Assembly: GCA_002342295.1 (NCBI GenBank)
Contig: DDPR01000008.1
Location: 115,914-156,395 of the forward strand
Direction: 5' to 3'
DNA length: 40,482 nt
From: Burkholderiales bacterium UBA2463
GTDB lineage: Bacteria > Pseudomonadota > Gammaproteobacteria > Burkholderiales > Burkholderiaceae_A
The notes under the pieces are model-generated. The model made no database searches, was not told the DNA's origin, and was given only the letters and a program-made list of their open reading frames with translations. A program made the translations under genes and the position numbers. Positions 8,191 to 16,538 of the stretch are shown here, in pieces (the stretch's first letter is position 1; each line of letters starts with the position of its first letter).

Positions 8191-8823
8191 TTAGGCGGCT
8201 GGCGCCGACGGTGCTGCTGGCGCGGCGGCCGCGGGCTCCTCAGACGCTCCCACCTTCGATGCGGTGGCCACCACCGGATTGTCTTGGCCCCCGTGCGTCA
8301 AGATGGTGACGCCGGCCGGAACCTTGATGTCCTTGAGATGCACTGGGTGGCCTAGCGTAAGGCCCGAGAGATCGACCTCGAGGAACTCGGGCAGATCTTT
8401 TGGAAGACACTTCACCTCGACCTCGTTCATGACGTGACTCACGATGGCGCCATCACGTTTCACGGCCGGACTTGACTCCTGGCCGATGAAGTGAAGGGGT
8501 ACGCGAGTGTGGAGTTCTGCATTCGCATCCACGCGCTGAAAATCGACATGAAGCACGATGGACTTGTAGGGGTGCATCTGAAAGTCCCGCAGCAAGACAG
8601 GCTCGGTCTTTCCATCCAGTTCAAGCTCAAGAATCGATGAGTGGAAGGACTCGACTTTCAGGGCGAGAAGAATGGGGTTGTGGTCCATTTCGATGGACAC
8701 TGGCTCACCCTGACCGCCGTAGACAATGCCCGGCAGTTTGCCGCTTCGACGGAGGCGGCGGCTCGCACTCGTGCCCTCTGTCGATCGGCGGGTGGCCACC
8801 ACTTTGGAAGTGGAAAATTTCAT
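8191..8823 (-). CDS. rplY: 50S ribosomal protein L25 (CTC form)
   Basis: 5S-rRNA-binding ribosomal protein, long CTC/TL5-type form of 210 residues with the N-terminal L25 fold (FSTSKVVATRRSTEGTSASRRLRRSGKLPGIVYGG) and the C-terminal beta domain. It ends in an alanine/proline-rich tail. A strong ribosome-binding site, GGAGTAGG, lies just before the ATG. Upstream, rpoH ends in an intrinsic terminator, so rplY probably starts its own transcript, with pth and ychF downstream. Confidence 0.96.
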   Translation of the reverse strand: MKFSTSKVVATRRSTEGTSASRRLRRSGKLPGIVYGGQGEPVSIEMDHNPILLALKVESFHSSILELELDGKTEPVLLRDFQMHPYKSIVLHVDFQRVDANAELHTRVPLHFIGQESSPAVKRDGAIVSHVMNEVEVKCLPKDLPEFLEVDLSGLTLGHPVHLKDIKVPAGVTILTHGGQDNPVVATASKVGASEEPAAAAPAAPSAPAA

Positions 8824-8848
8824 GGCCTACTCCAAAAAATGAAAAGTC

Positions 8849-8875
8849 AAAAAAGACCCGGTCGGCCGCGACCAG
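8849..8875 (-). terminator. Intrinsic terminator after rpoH
   Basis: On the minus strand a 7-bp GC-rich stem (CTGGTCG paired with CGACCGG, one G-U pair, loop CGGC; plus-strand 8858-8875) is followed three bases later by six T residues (plus-strand A6 at 8849-8854). It lies about 30 bases after the rpoH stop and before rplY. Confidence 0.6.
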
Positions 8876-8906
8876 CCCACCGGAATGAACCGCGCATGAT
8901 ACCGAA

Positions 8907-9791
8907 TTAAGCGCGGATGAGCGCGGTTTTGACTTTTTTCAGCGCAGAGGCCTCGATCTGACGAACGCGCTCAGCCGAGATGCCGTATTGGGCTGCCAGG
9001 TCGTGGAGGGTGGGGCCCTTCTCATCCTCGTCTCCTAGCCAGCGGGCTGTCAGGATGGCACGGCTGCGCTCATCCAGTGTGGCCAAGGCTGCAGTCACGC
9101 GAGCCTGGGTCTGCCGACCCTCTTGCTGCTCAGCCACGAGTTCGGCGGGGTCCGCATGCTCCGCTGCCAACAAGGCGATGGGGCCCGAGAGCGTGCTTGA
9201 GGAGCCGTCGTCTGAGTCCTCGTTTGGGAGCTCAAGCGGCGTGTCGCCACCCGCAAGACGCCGCTCCATCTCGAGGACCTCGTCTGTAGAGACCTGGAGT
9301 TCTTTTGCGATGGCCTCGGCCTGGTCGGGCGTGACAGACTGCTCCGCGCCCAGTGCCCGCTTTAGTGAGCGAAGGTTAAAAAAGAGTTTGCGCTGCGCTT
9401 TGGTGGTGGCCACCTTCACCATCTGCCAGTTGCGCAGAATGTATTCATGCATCTCCGCCTTGATCCAATGCAGGGCAAACGACACGAGACGCACACCGCG
9501 GGTGGGATCAAAGCGCTTGACGGCCTTCATCAGACCGACATTCCCTTCTTGAATCAGGTCGGCCTGTGCAAGGCCATAGCCCTTGTACTGGCGCGAGACG
9601 GCCACAACAAGGCGTAGATGAGAGAGCACCAACTCCCTAGCCGCCTCCAGATCGCCCATGGTTCGAAACCGCAAGGCGAGGGTCTGCTCGCGCTCTGGCG
9701 AGAGCAGAGGGACCTGCTGAACGAAGCGCACATAGGCGTCCAGGTTCGCAACAGGCGATAGGTGGGAGAGGCTGAGTCCGGAACTGGTCAT
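8907..9791 (-). CDS. rpoH: RNA polymerase heat-shock sigma factor RpoH (sigma-32)
   Basis: Directs transcription of heat-shock genes. 294 residues with sigma-70 regions 1.2 to 4.2. The RpoH box (QRKLFFNL at 133-140), which separates sigma-32 from other sigma factors, is present after region 2.4 (LVSFALHWIKAEMHEYILRNWQMVK). Region 4.2 ends in the helix-turn-helix LHDLAAQYGISAERVRQIEASALKKVK. No Shine-Dalgarno sequence precedes the ATG. A CIRCE operator occupies 9801-9827, 10 bases upstream, so HrcA repression in addition to any sigma-32 control is expected. Confidence 0.97.
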   Translation of the reverse strand: MTSSGLSLSHLSPVANLDAYVRFVQQVPLLSPEREQTLALRFRTMGDLEAARELVLSHLRLVVAVSRQYKGYGLAQADLIQEGNVGLMKAVKRFDPTRGVRLVSFALHWIKAEMHEYILRNWQMVKVATTKAQRKLFFNLRSLKRALGAEQSVTPDQAEAIAKELQVSTDEVLEMERRLAGGDTPLELPNEDSDDGSSSTLSGPIALLAAEHADPAELVAEQQEGRQTQARVTAALATLDERSRAILTARWLGDEDEKGPTLHDLAAQYGISAERVRQIEASALKKVKTALIRA

Positions 9792-9800
9792 GGCGACAGT

Positions 9801-9827
9801 TTAGCACTCTGGTGCAGAGAGTGCTAA
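9801..9827. promoter_or_regulatory. CIRCE operator (HrcA binding site) upstream of rpoH
   Basis: TTAGCACTC - 9 bases - GAGTGCTAA, identical to the CIRCE consensus with perfect 9-base arms. It begins 10 bases before the rpoH ATG. On the rpoH strand a weak sigma-70 promoter can be drawn inside it (TTAGCA, 18 bases, TAAACT), so HrcA would block RNA polymerase directly. It also lies 69 bases before the divergent decarboxylase start. Confidence 0.92.
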
Positions 9828-9854
9828 TGCCATCAAACCGCCCTTTATTTGCCC

Positions 9855-9860
9855 TACTAT
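9855..9860 (+). promoter_or_regulatory. Possible -10 element of the decarboxylase gene
   Basis: TACTAT at 9855-9860 is a fair -10 hexamer for the rightward gene. It would give a leader of about 29 bases carrying GGAAAGG before the ATG at 9896. No good -35 hexamer is seen 16-18 bases upstream, so this is tentative. Confidence 0.35.
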
Positions 9861-9895
9861 CCGTCGATTGTCCGCATTCTCGGAAAGGCCCAGCC

Positions 9896-12175
9896 ATGAA
9901 GTTTCGTTTTCCCGTCGTCATCATTGATGAAGACTTCCGATCCGAGAATGCCTCGGGACTGGGCGTTCGGGCCCTGGCCGAGGCCCTCGAGAAAGAAGGC
10001 ATGGAGGTGTTGGGGGTGACGGGCTACGGCGACCTCTCGCAGTTTGCTCAGCAGCAGTCTCGCGCCTCGGCCTTCATTCTCTCGATTGACGACGAGGAGT
10101 TTGGGAGCGGGAGCGCGGAGGAGGTCACGCAAGCGCTCGCCAGCCTGCGGGCCTTCATCGGCGAGATTCGATTTCGCAATGCTGAGATCCCGATCTATCT
10201 CTATGGGGAGACGCGCACCTCTCGGCACATCCCCAATGACGTGCTCCGAGAGCTGCATGGCTTCATTCACATGTTTGAAGACACCCCAGAGTTTGTGGCT
10301 CGCCACATCATTCGTGAGGCCAAGTCCTATCTCGATTCACTTGCGCCACCCTTCTTTCGCGCCCTCCTTCACTATGCGCAGGACGGCTCCTACTCATGGC
10401 ATTGCCCGGGTCACTCCGGAGGCGTTGCCTTTCTGAAGTCGCCTGTGGGCCAGATGTTTCATCAGTTCTTTGGCGAGAACATGCTTCGGGCCGATGTCTG
10501 CAACGCCGTGGACGAGCTGGGTCAGCTGCTGGACCACACTGGACCGGTTGCGGCCTCCGAACGAAATGCCGCCCGAATCTGCAGCGCAGACCATTGTTTT
10601 TTTGTCACCAACGGCACCTCCACATCGAACAAGGTGGTCTGGCACGCCAGTGTCGCGCCGGGCGACATCGTGGTGGTGGACCGCAACTGTCACAAGAGTG
10701 TGTTGCATGCCATCACGATGACCGGTGCCATCCCTGTGTTTCTCATGCCCACGCGCAATCACCTCGGAATCATTGGCCCCATTCCGTTGAGCGAGTTCTC
10801 GCCTGCGGCCATTGCAGAGAAGATCCAGGCCAATCCTTTCGCACGTGAGGCCTGGGCGCGAGCGCAGGAGGCTGGTCAGGCCAAGCCCCGCATCCTCACC
10901 ATCACGCAGAGCACCTACGACGGGGTGCTCTACAACGTGGAAATGATCAAAGAGGTGATTGGAGACACGATCGACACGCTGCACTTTGATGAGGCCTGGC
11001 TTCCGCACGCAACCTTTCACGACTTCTACAAAAACATGCATGCGATTGGACGGGACCGTCCGCGCCCTCTCGACCCGCTCATCTTCTCCACCCAGTCCAC
11101 GCATAAACTGCTCGCGGGACTCTCTCAGGCCTCCCAGATACTGGTGCAGGAATCTGAGACACGCCAGCTCGATCGGGACCTCTTTAACGAGGCTTACCTC
11201 ATGCACACCTCCACCAGCCCGCAATACGCCATCATCGCCTCGCTCGATGTGGCCGCGGCCATGATGGAACCCCCCGGAGGAACGGCTCTGGTGGAGGAGA
11301 GCATCATCGAGGCGCTGGATTTTCGGCGCGCCATGCGCAAGGTGGACGAGGAGTTCGGCGCAAACGACTGGTGGTTTACGGTCTGGGGGCCAGAAGATGT
11401 GCAGGCCGACAGCGACGGCATGGCCCAGAGGGAGCAGTGGGAGCTTAAGCCCCAGGACGAGTGGCACGGATTTGAATCTCTCGTGCCGGGCTTCAATATG
11501 TTGGACCCCATCAAATCGACCATCGTGACCCCGGGCCTCAACATCAAAGGGGAGTTCGATTCCCGGGGAATACCAGCCTCGGTGGTGACCAAGTACCTGG
11601 CTGAGCACGGAGTCATTGTTGAGAAGACGGGCCTCTACTCCTTCTTCATCATGTTCACCATCGGCATCACCAAAGGCCGATGGAACACCCTGCTGACTGC
11701 GCTTCAGCAGTTCAAGGACGACTACGACAAGAATCAGCCCATGTGGCGTGTCATTCCCGAGTTCTGCGCCAAACAGCCGCGCTACGAGCGCGTCGGCCTC
11801 AGAGACCTCTGTCAGCAGCTCCATGACACCTACAAGACGCACGATATTGCTCGGCTCACCACGGAGATGTACACATCCAACATGGAGCCCGCAATGAAGC
11901 CCGCAGACGCCTTTGCCTGCGTGGCGCACCGCAAGACGCAGCGCGTGCCCATTGATGAGTTGGAGGGGCGCATCACCACGAGTCTGCTCACCCCCTATCC
12001 CCCAGGCATCCCCCTGCTCATTCCGGGCGAGCGATTCAACAGGACGATTGTGGGTTACCTCCAGTTTGCCCGAGCCTTCAATGCGCAGTTCCCGGGATTT
12101 GAGGCAGACATTCATGGCCTCGTGCAGCAAGAGCACGAGGGGCGTCTGGACTACTTTGTCGACTGCGTCGCCTAA
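9896..12175 (+). CDS. Orn/Lys/Arg decarboxylase, class I PLP-dependent
   Basis: Large (759-residue) fold-type I amino-acid decarboxylase of the AdiA/LdcI/SpeF group, making a polyamine or diamine and consuming a proton. Seen: an N-terminal response-regulator-like wing domain (VVIIDEDF... about 1-140), the PLP domain with SYSWHCPGHSGGVAFLKSP (about 166-182), TNGTSTSNK, HFDEAW (363-368) and the PLP lysine K404 in STQSTHKLLAG, then the C-terminal domain with PYPPGIPLLIPGE. The substrate (arginine, lysine or ornithine) cannot be settled by eye. The frame opens 84 bases earlier, but ATG 9896 follows GGAAAGG and matches the family N-terminus. Its stop shares four bases with the convergent ftsY. Confidence 0.93.
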   Translation: MKFRFPVVIIDEDFRSENASGLGVRALAEALEKEGMEVLGVTGYGDLSQFAQQQSRASAFILSIDDEEFGSGSAEEVTQALASLRAFIGEIRFRNAEIPIYLYGETRTSRHIPNDVLRELHGFIHMFEDTPEFVARHIIREAKSYLDSLAPPFFRALLHYAQDGSYSWHCPGHSGGVAFLKSPVGQMFHQFFGENMLRADVCNAVDELGQLLDHTGPVAASERNAARICSADHCFFVTNGTSTSNKVVWHASVAPGDIVVVDRNCHKSVLHAITMTGAIPVFLMPTRNHLGIIGPIPLSEFSPAAIAEKIQANPFAREAWARAQEAGQAKPRILTITQSTYDGVLYNVEMIKEVIGDTIDTLHFDEAWLPHATFHDFYKNMHAIGRDRPRPLDPLIFSTQSTHKLLAGLSQASQILVQESETRQLDRDLFNEAYLMHTSTSPQYAIIASLDVAAAMMEPPGGTALVEESIIEALDFRRAMRKVDEEFGANDWWFTVWGPEDVQADSDGMAQREQWELKPQDEWHGFESLVPGFNMLDPIKSTIVTPGLNIKGEFDSRGIPASVVTKYLAEHGVIVEKTGLYSFFIMFTIGITKGRWNTLLTALQQFKDDYDKNQPMWRVIPEFCAKQPRYERVGLRDLCQQLHDTYKTHDIARLTTEMYTSNMEPAMKPADAFACVAHRKTQRVPIDELEGRITTSLLTPYPPGIPLLIPGERFNRTIVGYLQFARAFNAQFPGFEADIHGLVQQEHEGRLDYFVDCVA

Positions 12176-13092
12176 ATCAGGGCGTGGGCGAAGCTCGCGG
12201 GGGTAAAGGGCTGGAGGTCTTCCATGGCCTCTCCCACGCCAATGAAATGAACAGGAATGGGTCGCTCGGCCGCGAGTGCGAGCAAGACGCCACCCTTGGC
12301 GGTCCCATCAAGCTTCGTCACCACCAGGCCCGTGAGGCCCAGCGCGTCATCAAAGGCCTTTACCTGTGCAATCGCATTCTGGCCCGTGCCGCCATCGACG
12401 ACGAGCCAGACGTCATGGGGGGCCCCCTCGAGCGCCTTGGCCAAAACACGCTTGACCTTTTTGAGCTCTTCCATGAGATGCAGCTGGGTTGGGAGCCTCC
12501 CAGCCGTGTCGACGACAACCAACTCTGCGCCACGCGCAATGCCCGCCTTCACCGCGTCAAAGCCAACTGCGGCTGGGTCGCCATCGACCTGGGAGATGAC
12601 CTCGACGCCGTTTCGCTTGCCCCAAGTCAAGAGCTGCTCCCGCGCGGCGGCCCGGAAGGTATCGCCTGCCGCGAGCAGCACCTTCTGGCCAGACGATGTG
12701 GCCCAGTGGGCGATCTTGCCTATTGAGGTGGTTTTTCCAGCGCCGTTAACGCCCACAACCATCATGACTCGGGGAACATGGGGAGCCGTTTCATTAAGCC
12801 TCGGGACAAGCGGGGCCAGCCGCGCCTCGACGATCTGGACAAGCCGCTCGCGGAGTCCTTCCTCGATTCTCGTGGGGTCAATGGGCTCTTTTTTGAGCGA
12901 GGCTCGTAGAGTGGTGACCAGCTCATGACTCACTCGACCACCGACGTCTGCAACAATAAGGGCAGACTCCATCTCTTCGAACCAGTCTTCGTCGAGAACG
13001 GGTCGGCCCAAGAGCCTGCCAAGGTGGTTGCGGGTCTTGGTCAGCCCAGCCTTGAGTCGAGAGGCCCCGGGAATGAGATGTAGCCCAATCAT
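12172..13092 (-). CDS. ftsY: Signal recognition particle receptor FtsY
   Basis: SRP-receptor GTPase that docks SRP-ribosome complexes at the inner membrane. The 306-residue protein is essentially the NG domain: N-domain helix RLKAGLTKTRNHLGRLLG, P loop GVNGAGKTTSIGK, AAGDTFRAAAREQL, DTAGRLPTQLHLMEELKK and TKLDGTAKGG. The long acidic A domain of E. coli FtsY is absent, as in many short FtsY proteins. No alternative start exists upstream before an in-frame stop. Divergent from the M16 peptidase gene with only 21 bases between the starts. Its TAG stop overlaps the decarboxylase stop (CTAA). Confidence 0.97.
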   Translation of the reverse strand: MIGLHLIPGASRLKAGLTKTRNHLGRLLGRPVLDEDWFEEMESALIVADVGGRVSHELVTTLRASLKKEPIDPTRIEEGLRERLVQIVEARLAPLVPRLNETAPHVPRVMMVVGVNGAGKTTSIGKIAHWATSSGQKVLLAAGDTFRAAAREQLLTWGKRNGVEVISQVDGDPAAVGFDAVKAGIARGAELVVVDTAGRLPTQLHLMEELKKVKRVLAKALEGAPHDVWLVVDGGTGQNAIAQVKAFDDALGLTGLVVTKLDGTAKGGVLLALAAERPIPVHFIGVGEAMEDLQPFTPASFAHALI

Positions 13093-13113
13093 TGGAAAAG
13101 GTGTCCCGACGTC

Positions 13114-14523
13114 ATGCGATACATATTAGCCCTGGTCCTTCTGGCGACCTGCCTCACGGCCCCTCCCTTAAGCGCGCAGACACAGCGAGGGCCGGGGGCA
13201 CCCACGTTGGACGAGACGCTGCCCAATGGGCTTCGCCTGGTGGTCTACGAGGATCATCGGGCGCCCACGGCTCTGCATATGGTCTGGGTCAAGGCAGGAT
13301 CGATGGACGAGGTCAATGGCAAGACCGGACTCGCCCATGTCCTCGAGCACATGATGTTTAAAGGCACGAAAACACTGGCCCCCGGTGAGTTTAGCCAGCG
13401 AGTGGCCGCGCTGGGCGGGCGCGAGAACGCCTTTACCTCTCGGGAGTACACCGCCTACTTTCAGCAGGTTCACAAGGAAGCACTTTTTGAGGTGATGGCC
13501 CTCGAAGCCGATCGCATGCAGAACCTCTCCATCAGCCAGGAAGAATTTGCCAAAGAGATTCAGGTGGTCATGGAGGAGCGACGCCTTCGAACCGAGGACA
13601 GTCCCAATGGTCGGGCCAACGAGGCGTTGATGGCCCATGCTTTCATGTCGTCTCCCGTTCGTTATCCCGTGATTGGCTGGATGAGCGACCTCGAGAGCCT
13701 CACCGCGCAGGACGCGCGTGACTGGTATGCAACCTGGTATGCGCCCAATAACGCCACAGTCATTGTCGCGGGTGATGTCGACGCCAAAGCCGTGCGGGCG
13801 GAGGTGGTTCGCCTCTATGCCGCATGGGCCAAGCGAGAACTGCCCACGCGAAGGCCTCAGAGCGAACCGGATCAACTCGGTGAGCGCGCCCTTGTCGTTG
13901 CTGCGCCGGCTTCCAACCCATTTTTCATTCGCGCATGGCGATCGCCCTCGCTGAGCGCCCAAGAGGCCGTCTCGACCCGCAACCCGAAGGCCAGAGAGAT
14001 GGCCGCGCTGGCTGTGCTGTCCTCTTTGCTCGATAGTCCCGATCTGGGTCGGCTGACTATTCGGCTCGTCCAAGAGAAGCGCCTTGCCCTCTCGGTCTCG
14101 GCCGATGCCGCAGACCTCTCGCGTGGGCCCGGCCTCTTCATGATTGAGGGGACGCCTTCCGAGGGCGTCTCGCTCCTTGAGCTAGAGAAGAACATGGTCC
14201 TTGAGATTCAAAAGATTGCCCAAGAAGGCATTCCAGAGTCCGAGCTCGCCATCATTCGAAGACAGGTGCGTGCCTCTCGAATTTTTCAGCAGGACTCGCT
14301 TTTCAGTCGGGCGATGGAGGCAGGCCGCCTCATCACTGCGGACCGCCCCCTCTCAGACTCCGCAGACTGGATCACCCTGCTCGACGACATCCGCTCCGAT
14401 GATGTTCAGCGTGTGGCTGCCTCGATTTTCCGCGCAGACCAATCCACGCGGGTCGAGCTTAGACCCCTGCCGCTGTCCGATGCGCCCAAGCGCTCGGCCT
14501 CTTCTGCCGCGCTTCGACACTAA
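13114..14523 (+). CDS. M16 family zinc metallopeptidase, catalytic member
   Basis: Exported M16 (pitrilysin/PqqL-like) peptidase of 469 residues. N-terminal signal peptide (about 1-21, ending LSA), then the inverted zinc motif H75-x-x-E78-H79 (HVLEH) and the third ligand in VVMEERR (Glu153/154). The C-terminal half is an M16 inactive-fold domain. It is followed 9 bases later by a second M16 gene lacking the zinc motif. Such pairs are common in proteobacteria and are thought to form a periplasmic heterodimer. The substrate is unknown. Confidence 0.93.
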   Translation: MRYILALVLLATCLTAPPLSAQTQRGPGAPTLDETLPNGLRLVVYEDHRAPTALHMVWVKAGSMDEVNGKTGLAHVLEHMMFKGTKTLAPGEFSQRVAALGGRENAFTSREYTAYFQQVHKEALFEVMALEADRMQNLSISQEEFAKEIQVVMEERRLRTEDSPNGRANEALMAHAFMSSPVRYPVIGWMSDLESLTAQDARDWYATWYAPNNATVIVAGDVDAKAVRAEVVRLYAAWAKRELPTRRPQSEPDQLGERALVVAAPASNPFFIRAWRSPSLSAQEAVSTRNPKAREMAALAVLSSLLDSPDLGRLTIRLVQEKRLALSVSADAADLSRGPGLFMIEGTPSEGVSLLELEKNMVLEIQKIAQEGIPESELAIIRRQVRASRIFQQDSLFSRAMEAGRLITADRPLSDSADWITLLDDIRSDDVQRVAASIFRADQSTRVELRPLPLSDAPKRSASSAALRH

Positions 14524-14532
14524 CGAGAACCT

Positions 14533-15930
14533 ATGGACACGCTTGCACCCTTTCCACGACTTCGATTCCCCTGGTTGTGCTCGGTTTCGATCGCCCTCTT
14601 GCTTCTTGCCCCCTTGGGCCTGCATGCTGAATCACAGAAGATCGAGACCTGGCGCAGCAGCGCCGGTGTCTCGGTGCTGTTTATTGCCGCCCCCGACATC
14701 CCCATGATGGATCTGGCCATCGATATCGACGCCGGCAGTCGCTGGGACCCCCCGGGCCTCGAGGGATTGGCCAGTATCACGACCGACCTCAGTGGACGAG
14801 GGTTGAAGGCGACGGAGCGCCAGCCGTCGCTGAGTGAGAACGAACTGGAGCGCGCCCTCGGGGAGCTCGCCATTCAGCGCAGCTCAAGCGTCACTCCGGA
14901 CCGCACCTCCCTGCGTTACCGCTTCCTCATAGACCGTCCGGTTCGCCAGAGGGCAGCCCTTCTGGCCGGTCGCCAGCTTGCGCACCCCCTCTTTCAGCCC
15001 GAGACCTTCGAGCGCGAGCGGGCCCGAAATCAATCCACGCTCAGGGAGTCGCTCACTCGTCCTCAGACTCTGGCCGTTCGGGCACTCTGGGCCTCGATGT
15101 ACCCCGACCATCCTTATGGCCGTCAGGAGACCGAGTCGAGCCTTGCGGCCATTGGGATTGAGCAGATCAGGGCCTTTCACCAGCGCAACTGGCGGCCCGA
15201 GCGCATGCAGATCTCCATCGTCGGCGCGCTCACTCTGGACGAGGCGAGAGCCTTCGTTGAGGATCTCCTCGAGCCTATGAGTCGAGAGTCAGCAGGCCCA
15301 GCCGCGCAGGCATCTGCGCTCACTGCAGAGTGGCCCTTCATGATCTCCCCGATCAGGACGCCCCTTGCCTCGACGCAGACTCTGGCGCACCCCGCGAGCC
15401 AGAGTCATATCTGGCTTGGCCTACCCGTGCTTGCGCGCAGTGAGCTGGAGGACTACTTCCCCATGCTGGTCGCCAATCACATCCTTGGGGGCGGAGGCTT
15501 CACGTCTCGGCTGACTCGAGAGGTGCGCGAAAAACGGGGTCTGTCTTACAGCGTGTTCTCCGCGCTGGCGCCCCGCGCTCAGAGTGGTCCACTCCTCATC
15601 GGCCTTCAGACTCAGCGGGAGAAAAGTGCACAGGCCCTGCAGGTGGTTCGGCGAACGCTGGAAGAATTTCTCGCAAAAGGCCCCACCGAGGATGAGCTGG
15701 TTGCTGCAAAGAAAAACCTCATGGGCGGCTTTGCCCTGCGGTTAGACACCAATCGGAAACTGCTCGACACCCTCTCGGAGATTGGCTTTTATCGCCTCCC
15801 TCTGAACTACCTGGATCAATGGACCGAGGCGGTTGCAGCCGTGAGCGCGGAGGACATCCAGCGAGTCTTGCAGAAGAGGGTGACGCTCGAGCGTCTCTCG
15901 ACCGTGGTTGTCGCCGGAGCCGCACGATAG
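14533..15930 (+). CDS. M16 family peptidase-like protein, non-catalytic partner
   Basis: 465 residues with signal peptide (about 1-32, ending LHA) and two M16 domains. Where the active partner has GLA-HVLEH, this one reads GLA-SITTD, so no zinc-binding or catalytic residues remain. The substrate-binding segment of the C-terminal domain (REKRGLSYSVFSAL) is kept. This matches the known arrangement of one catalytic and one substrate-holding M16 subunit. The 3' end overlaps the frame of rsmD. Confidence 0.9.
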   Translation: MDTLAPFPRLRFPWLCSVSIALLLLAPLGLHAESQKIETWRSSAGVSVLFIAAPDIPMMDLAIDIDAGSRWDPPGLEGLASITTDLSGRGLKATERQPSLSENELERALGELAIQRSSSVTPDRTSLRYRFLIDRPVRQRAALLAGRQLAHPLFQPETFERERARNQSTLRESLTRPQTLAVRALWASMYPDHPYGRQETESSLAAIGIEQIRAFHQRNWRPERMQISIVGALTLDEARAFVEDLLEPMSRESAGPAAQASALTAEWPFMISPIRTPLASTQTLAHPASQSHIWLGLPVLARSELEDYFPMLVANHILGGGGFTSRLTREVREKRGLSYSVFSALAPRAQSGPLLIGLQTQREKSAQALQVVRRTLEEFLAKGPTEDELVAAKKNLMGGFALRLDTNRKLLDTLSEIGFYRLPLNYLDQWTEAVAAVSAEDIQRVLQKRVTLERLSTVVVAGAAR

Positions 15931-16538
15931 CCACACACAAGGGTCCGGGGCAGGTTCGGATCATCGCGGGGCAGTGGCGGCGCAGTGTTCTGCCGGTGCT
16001 TGACCGGCCCGGCCTTCGACCCACGCCCGATCGGGTTCGGGAGACGGCCTTTAACTGGATCTCTGCTCGGCTGGGCACACACCTCGTCGGTCGTCGGGTT
16101 CTTGATGCGTTCGCCGGGACTGGGGCCCTGGGCTTTGAGGCGGCGTCGCGCGGTGCCGACTCGGTCTACCTCATTGAGCGCGACCCGGTCTGCGTAGCCT
16201 CTCTGAAGGCGCAGATTGAACGCTTCGAGGCGGGCGAATCGATTCGGGTGCTCGGGGCCGATGCGCTGGGTTTTTTGTCCGCACAGCCGACGGGAAGTTA
16301 TGACCTGATCTTTCTCGACCCCCCCTTCGAGCAGGGTCTCATCCCGCGTAGCCTACCCCTGGCCGCGCGCTGCCTCAATGCCCATGGGCTCATCTACGTC
16401 GAGTCAGAGCAGCCGCTGGATCGCCTCGTACAGCCCGACGAGATGGGTGGCCTTCAGGTGCTGCGCTCCGCAAGGGCAGGCGCGGTCTTCCATGCCTTGC
16501 TATCCTTCGCGCTGGATCAGCATCAGGAGGCTTCGTGA
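15819..16538 (+). CDS. rsmD: 16S rRNA (guanine966-N2)-methyltransferase RsmD
   Basis: Methylates G966 of 16S rRNA. Core features: RIIAGQWRR, LRPTPDRVRETAFNWI, SAM motif LDAFAGTGALGFEAASRGA, and catalytic LDPPFEQG. The start is a puzzle. Homology begins at about base 15954 (RIIAG), yet the only ATG/GTG/TTG upstream in frame is ATG 15819, which adds about 45 unconserved residues and overlaps the M16 gene by 112 bases. An ATA codon at 15927, overlapping the M16 stop as ATAG and 7 bases after GGAG, would give a normal-length protein. I give the conventional start but doubt it. Confidence 0.92.
   Translation: MDRGGCSRERGGHPASLAEEGDARASLDRGCRRSRTIATHKGPGQVRIIAGQWRRSVLPVLDRPGLRPTPDRVRETAFNWISARLGTHLVGRRVLDAFAGTGALGFEAASRGADSVYLIERDPVCVASLKAQIERFEAGESIRVLGADALGFLSAQPTGSYDLIFLDPPFEQGLIPRSLPLAARCLNAHGLIYVESEQPLDRLVQPDEMGGLQVLRSARAGAVFHALLSFALDQHQEAS

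Noticed and set aside
10394..12136. 580-codon open frame antisense to the decarboxylase gene
   Set aside because: It mirrors the codon bias of the real gene on the other strand, has no start signal or recognisable domain, and the decarboxylase frame is certain. The same holds for long antisense frames opposite coxA (22159-23094), argB (33109-34002) and ispE (4272-5246).
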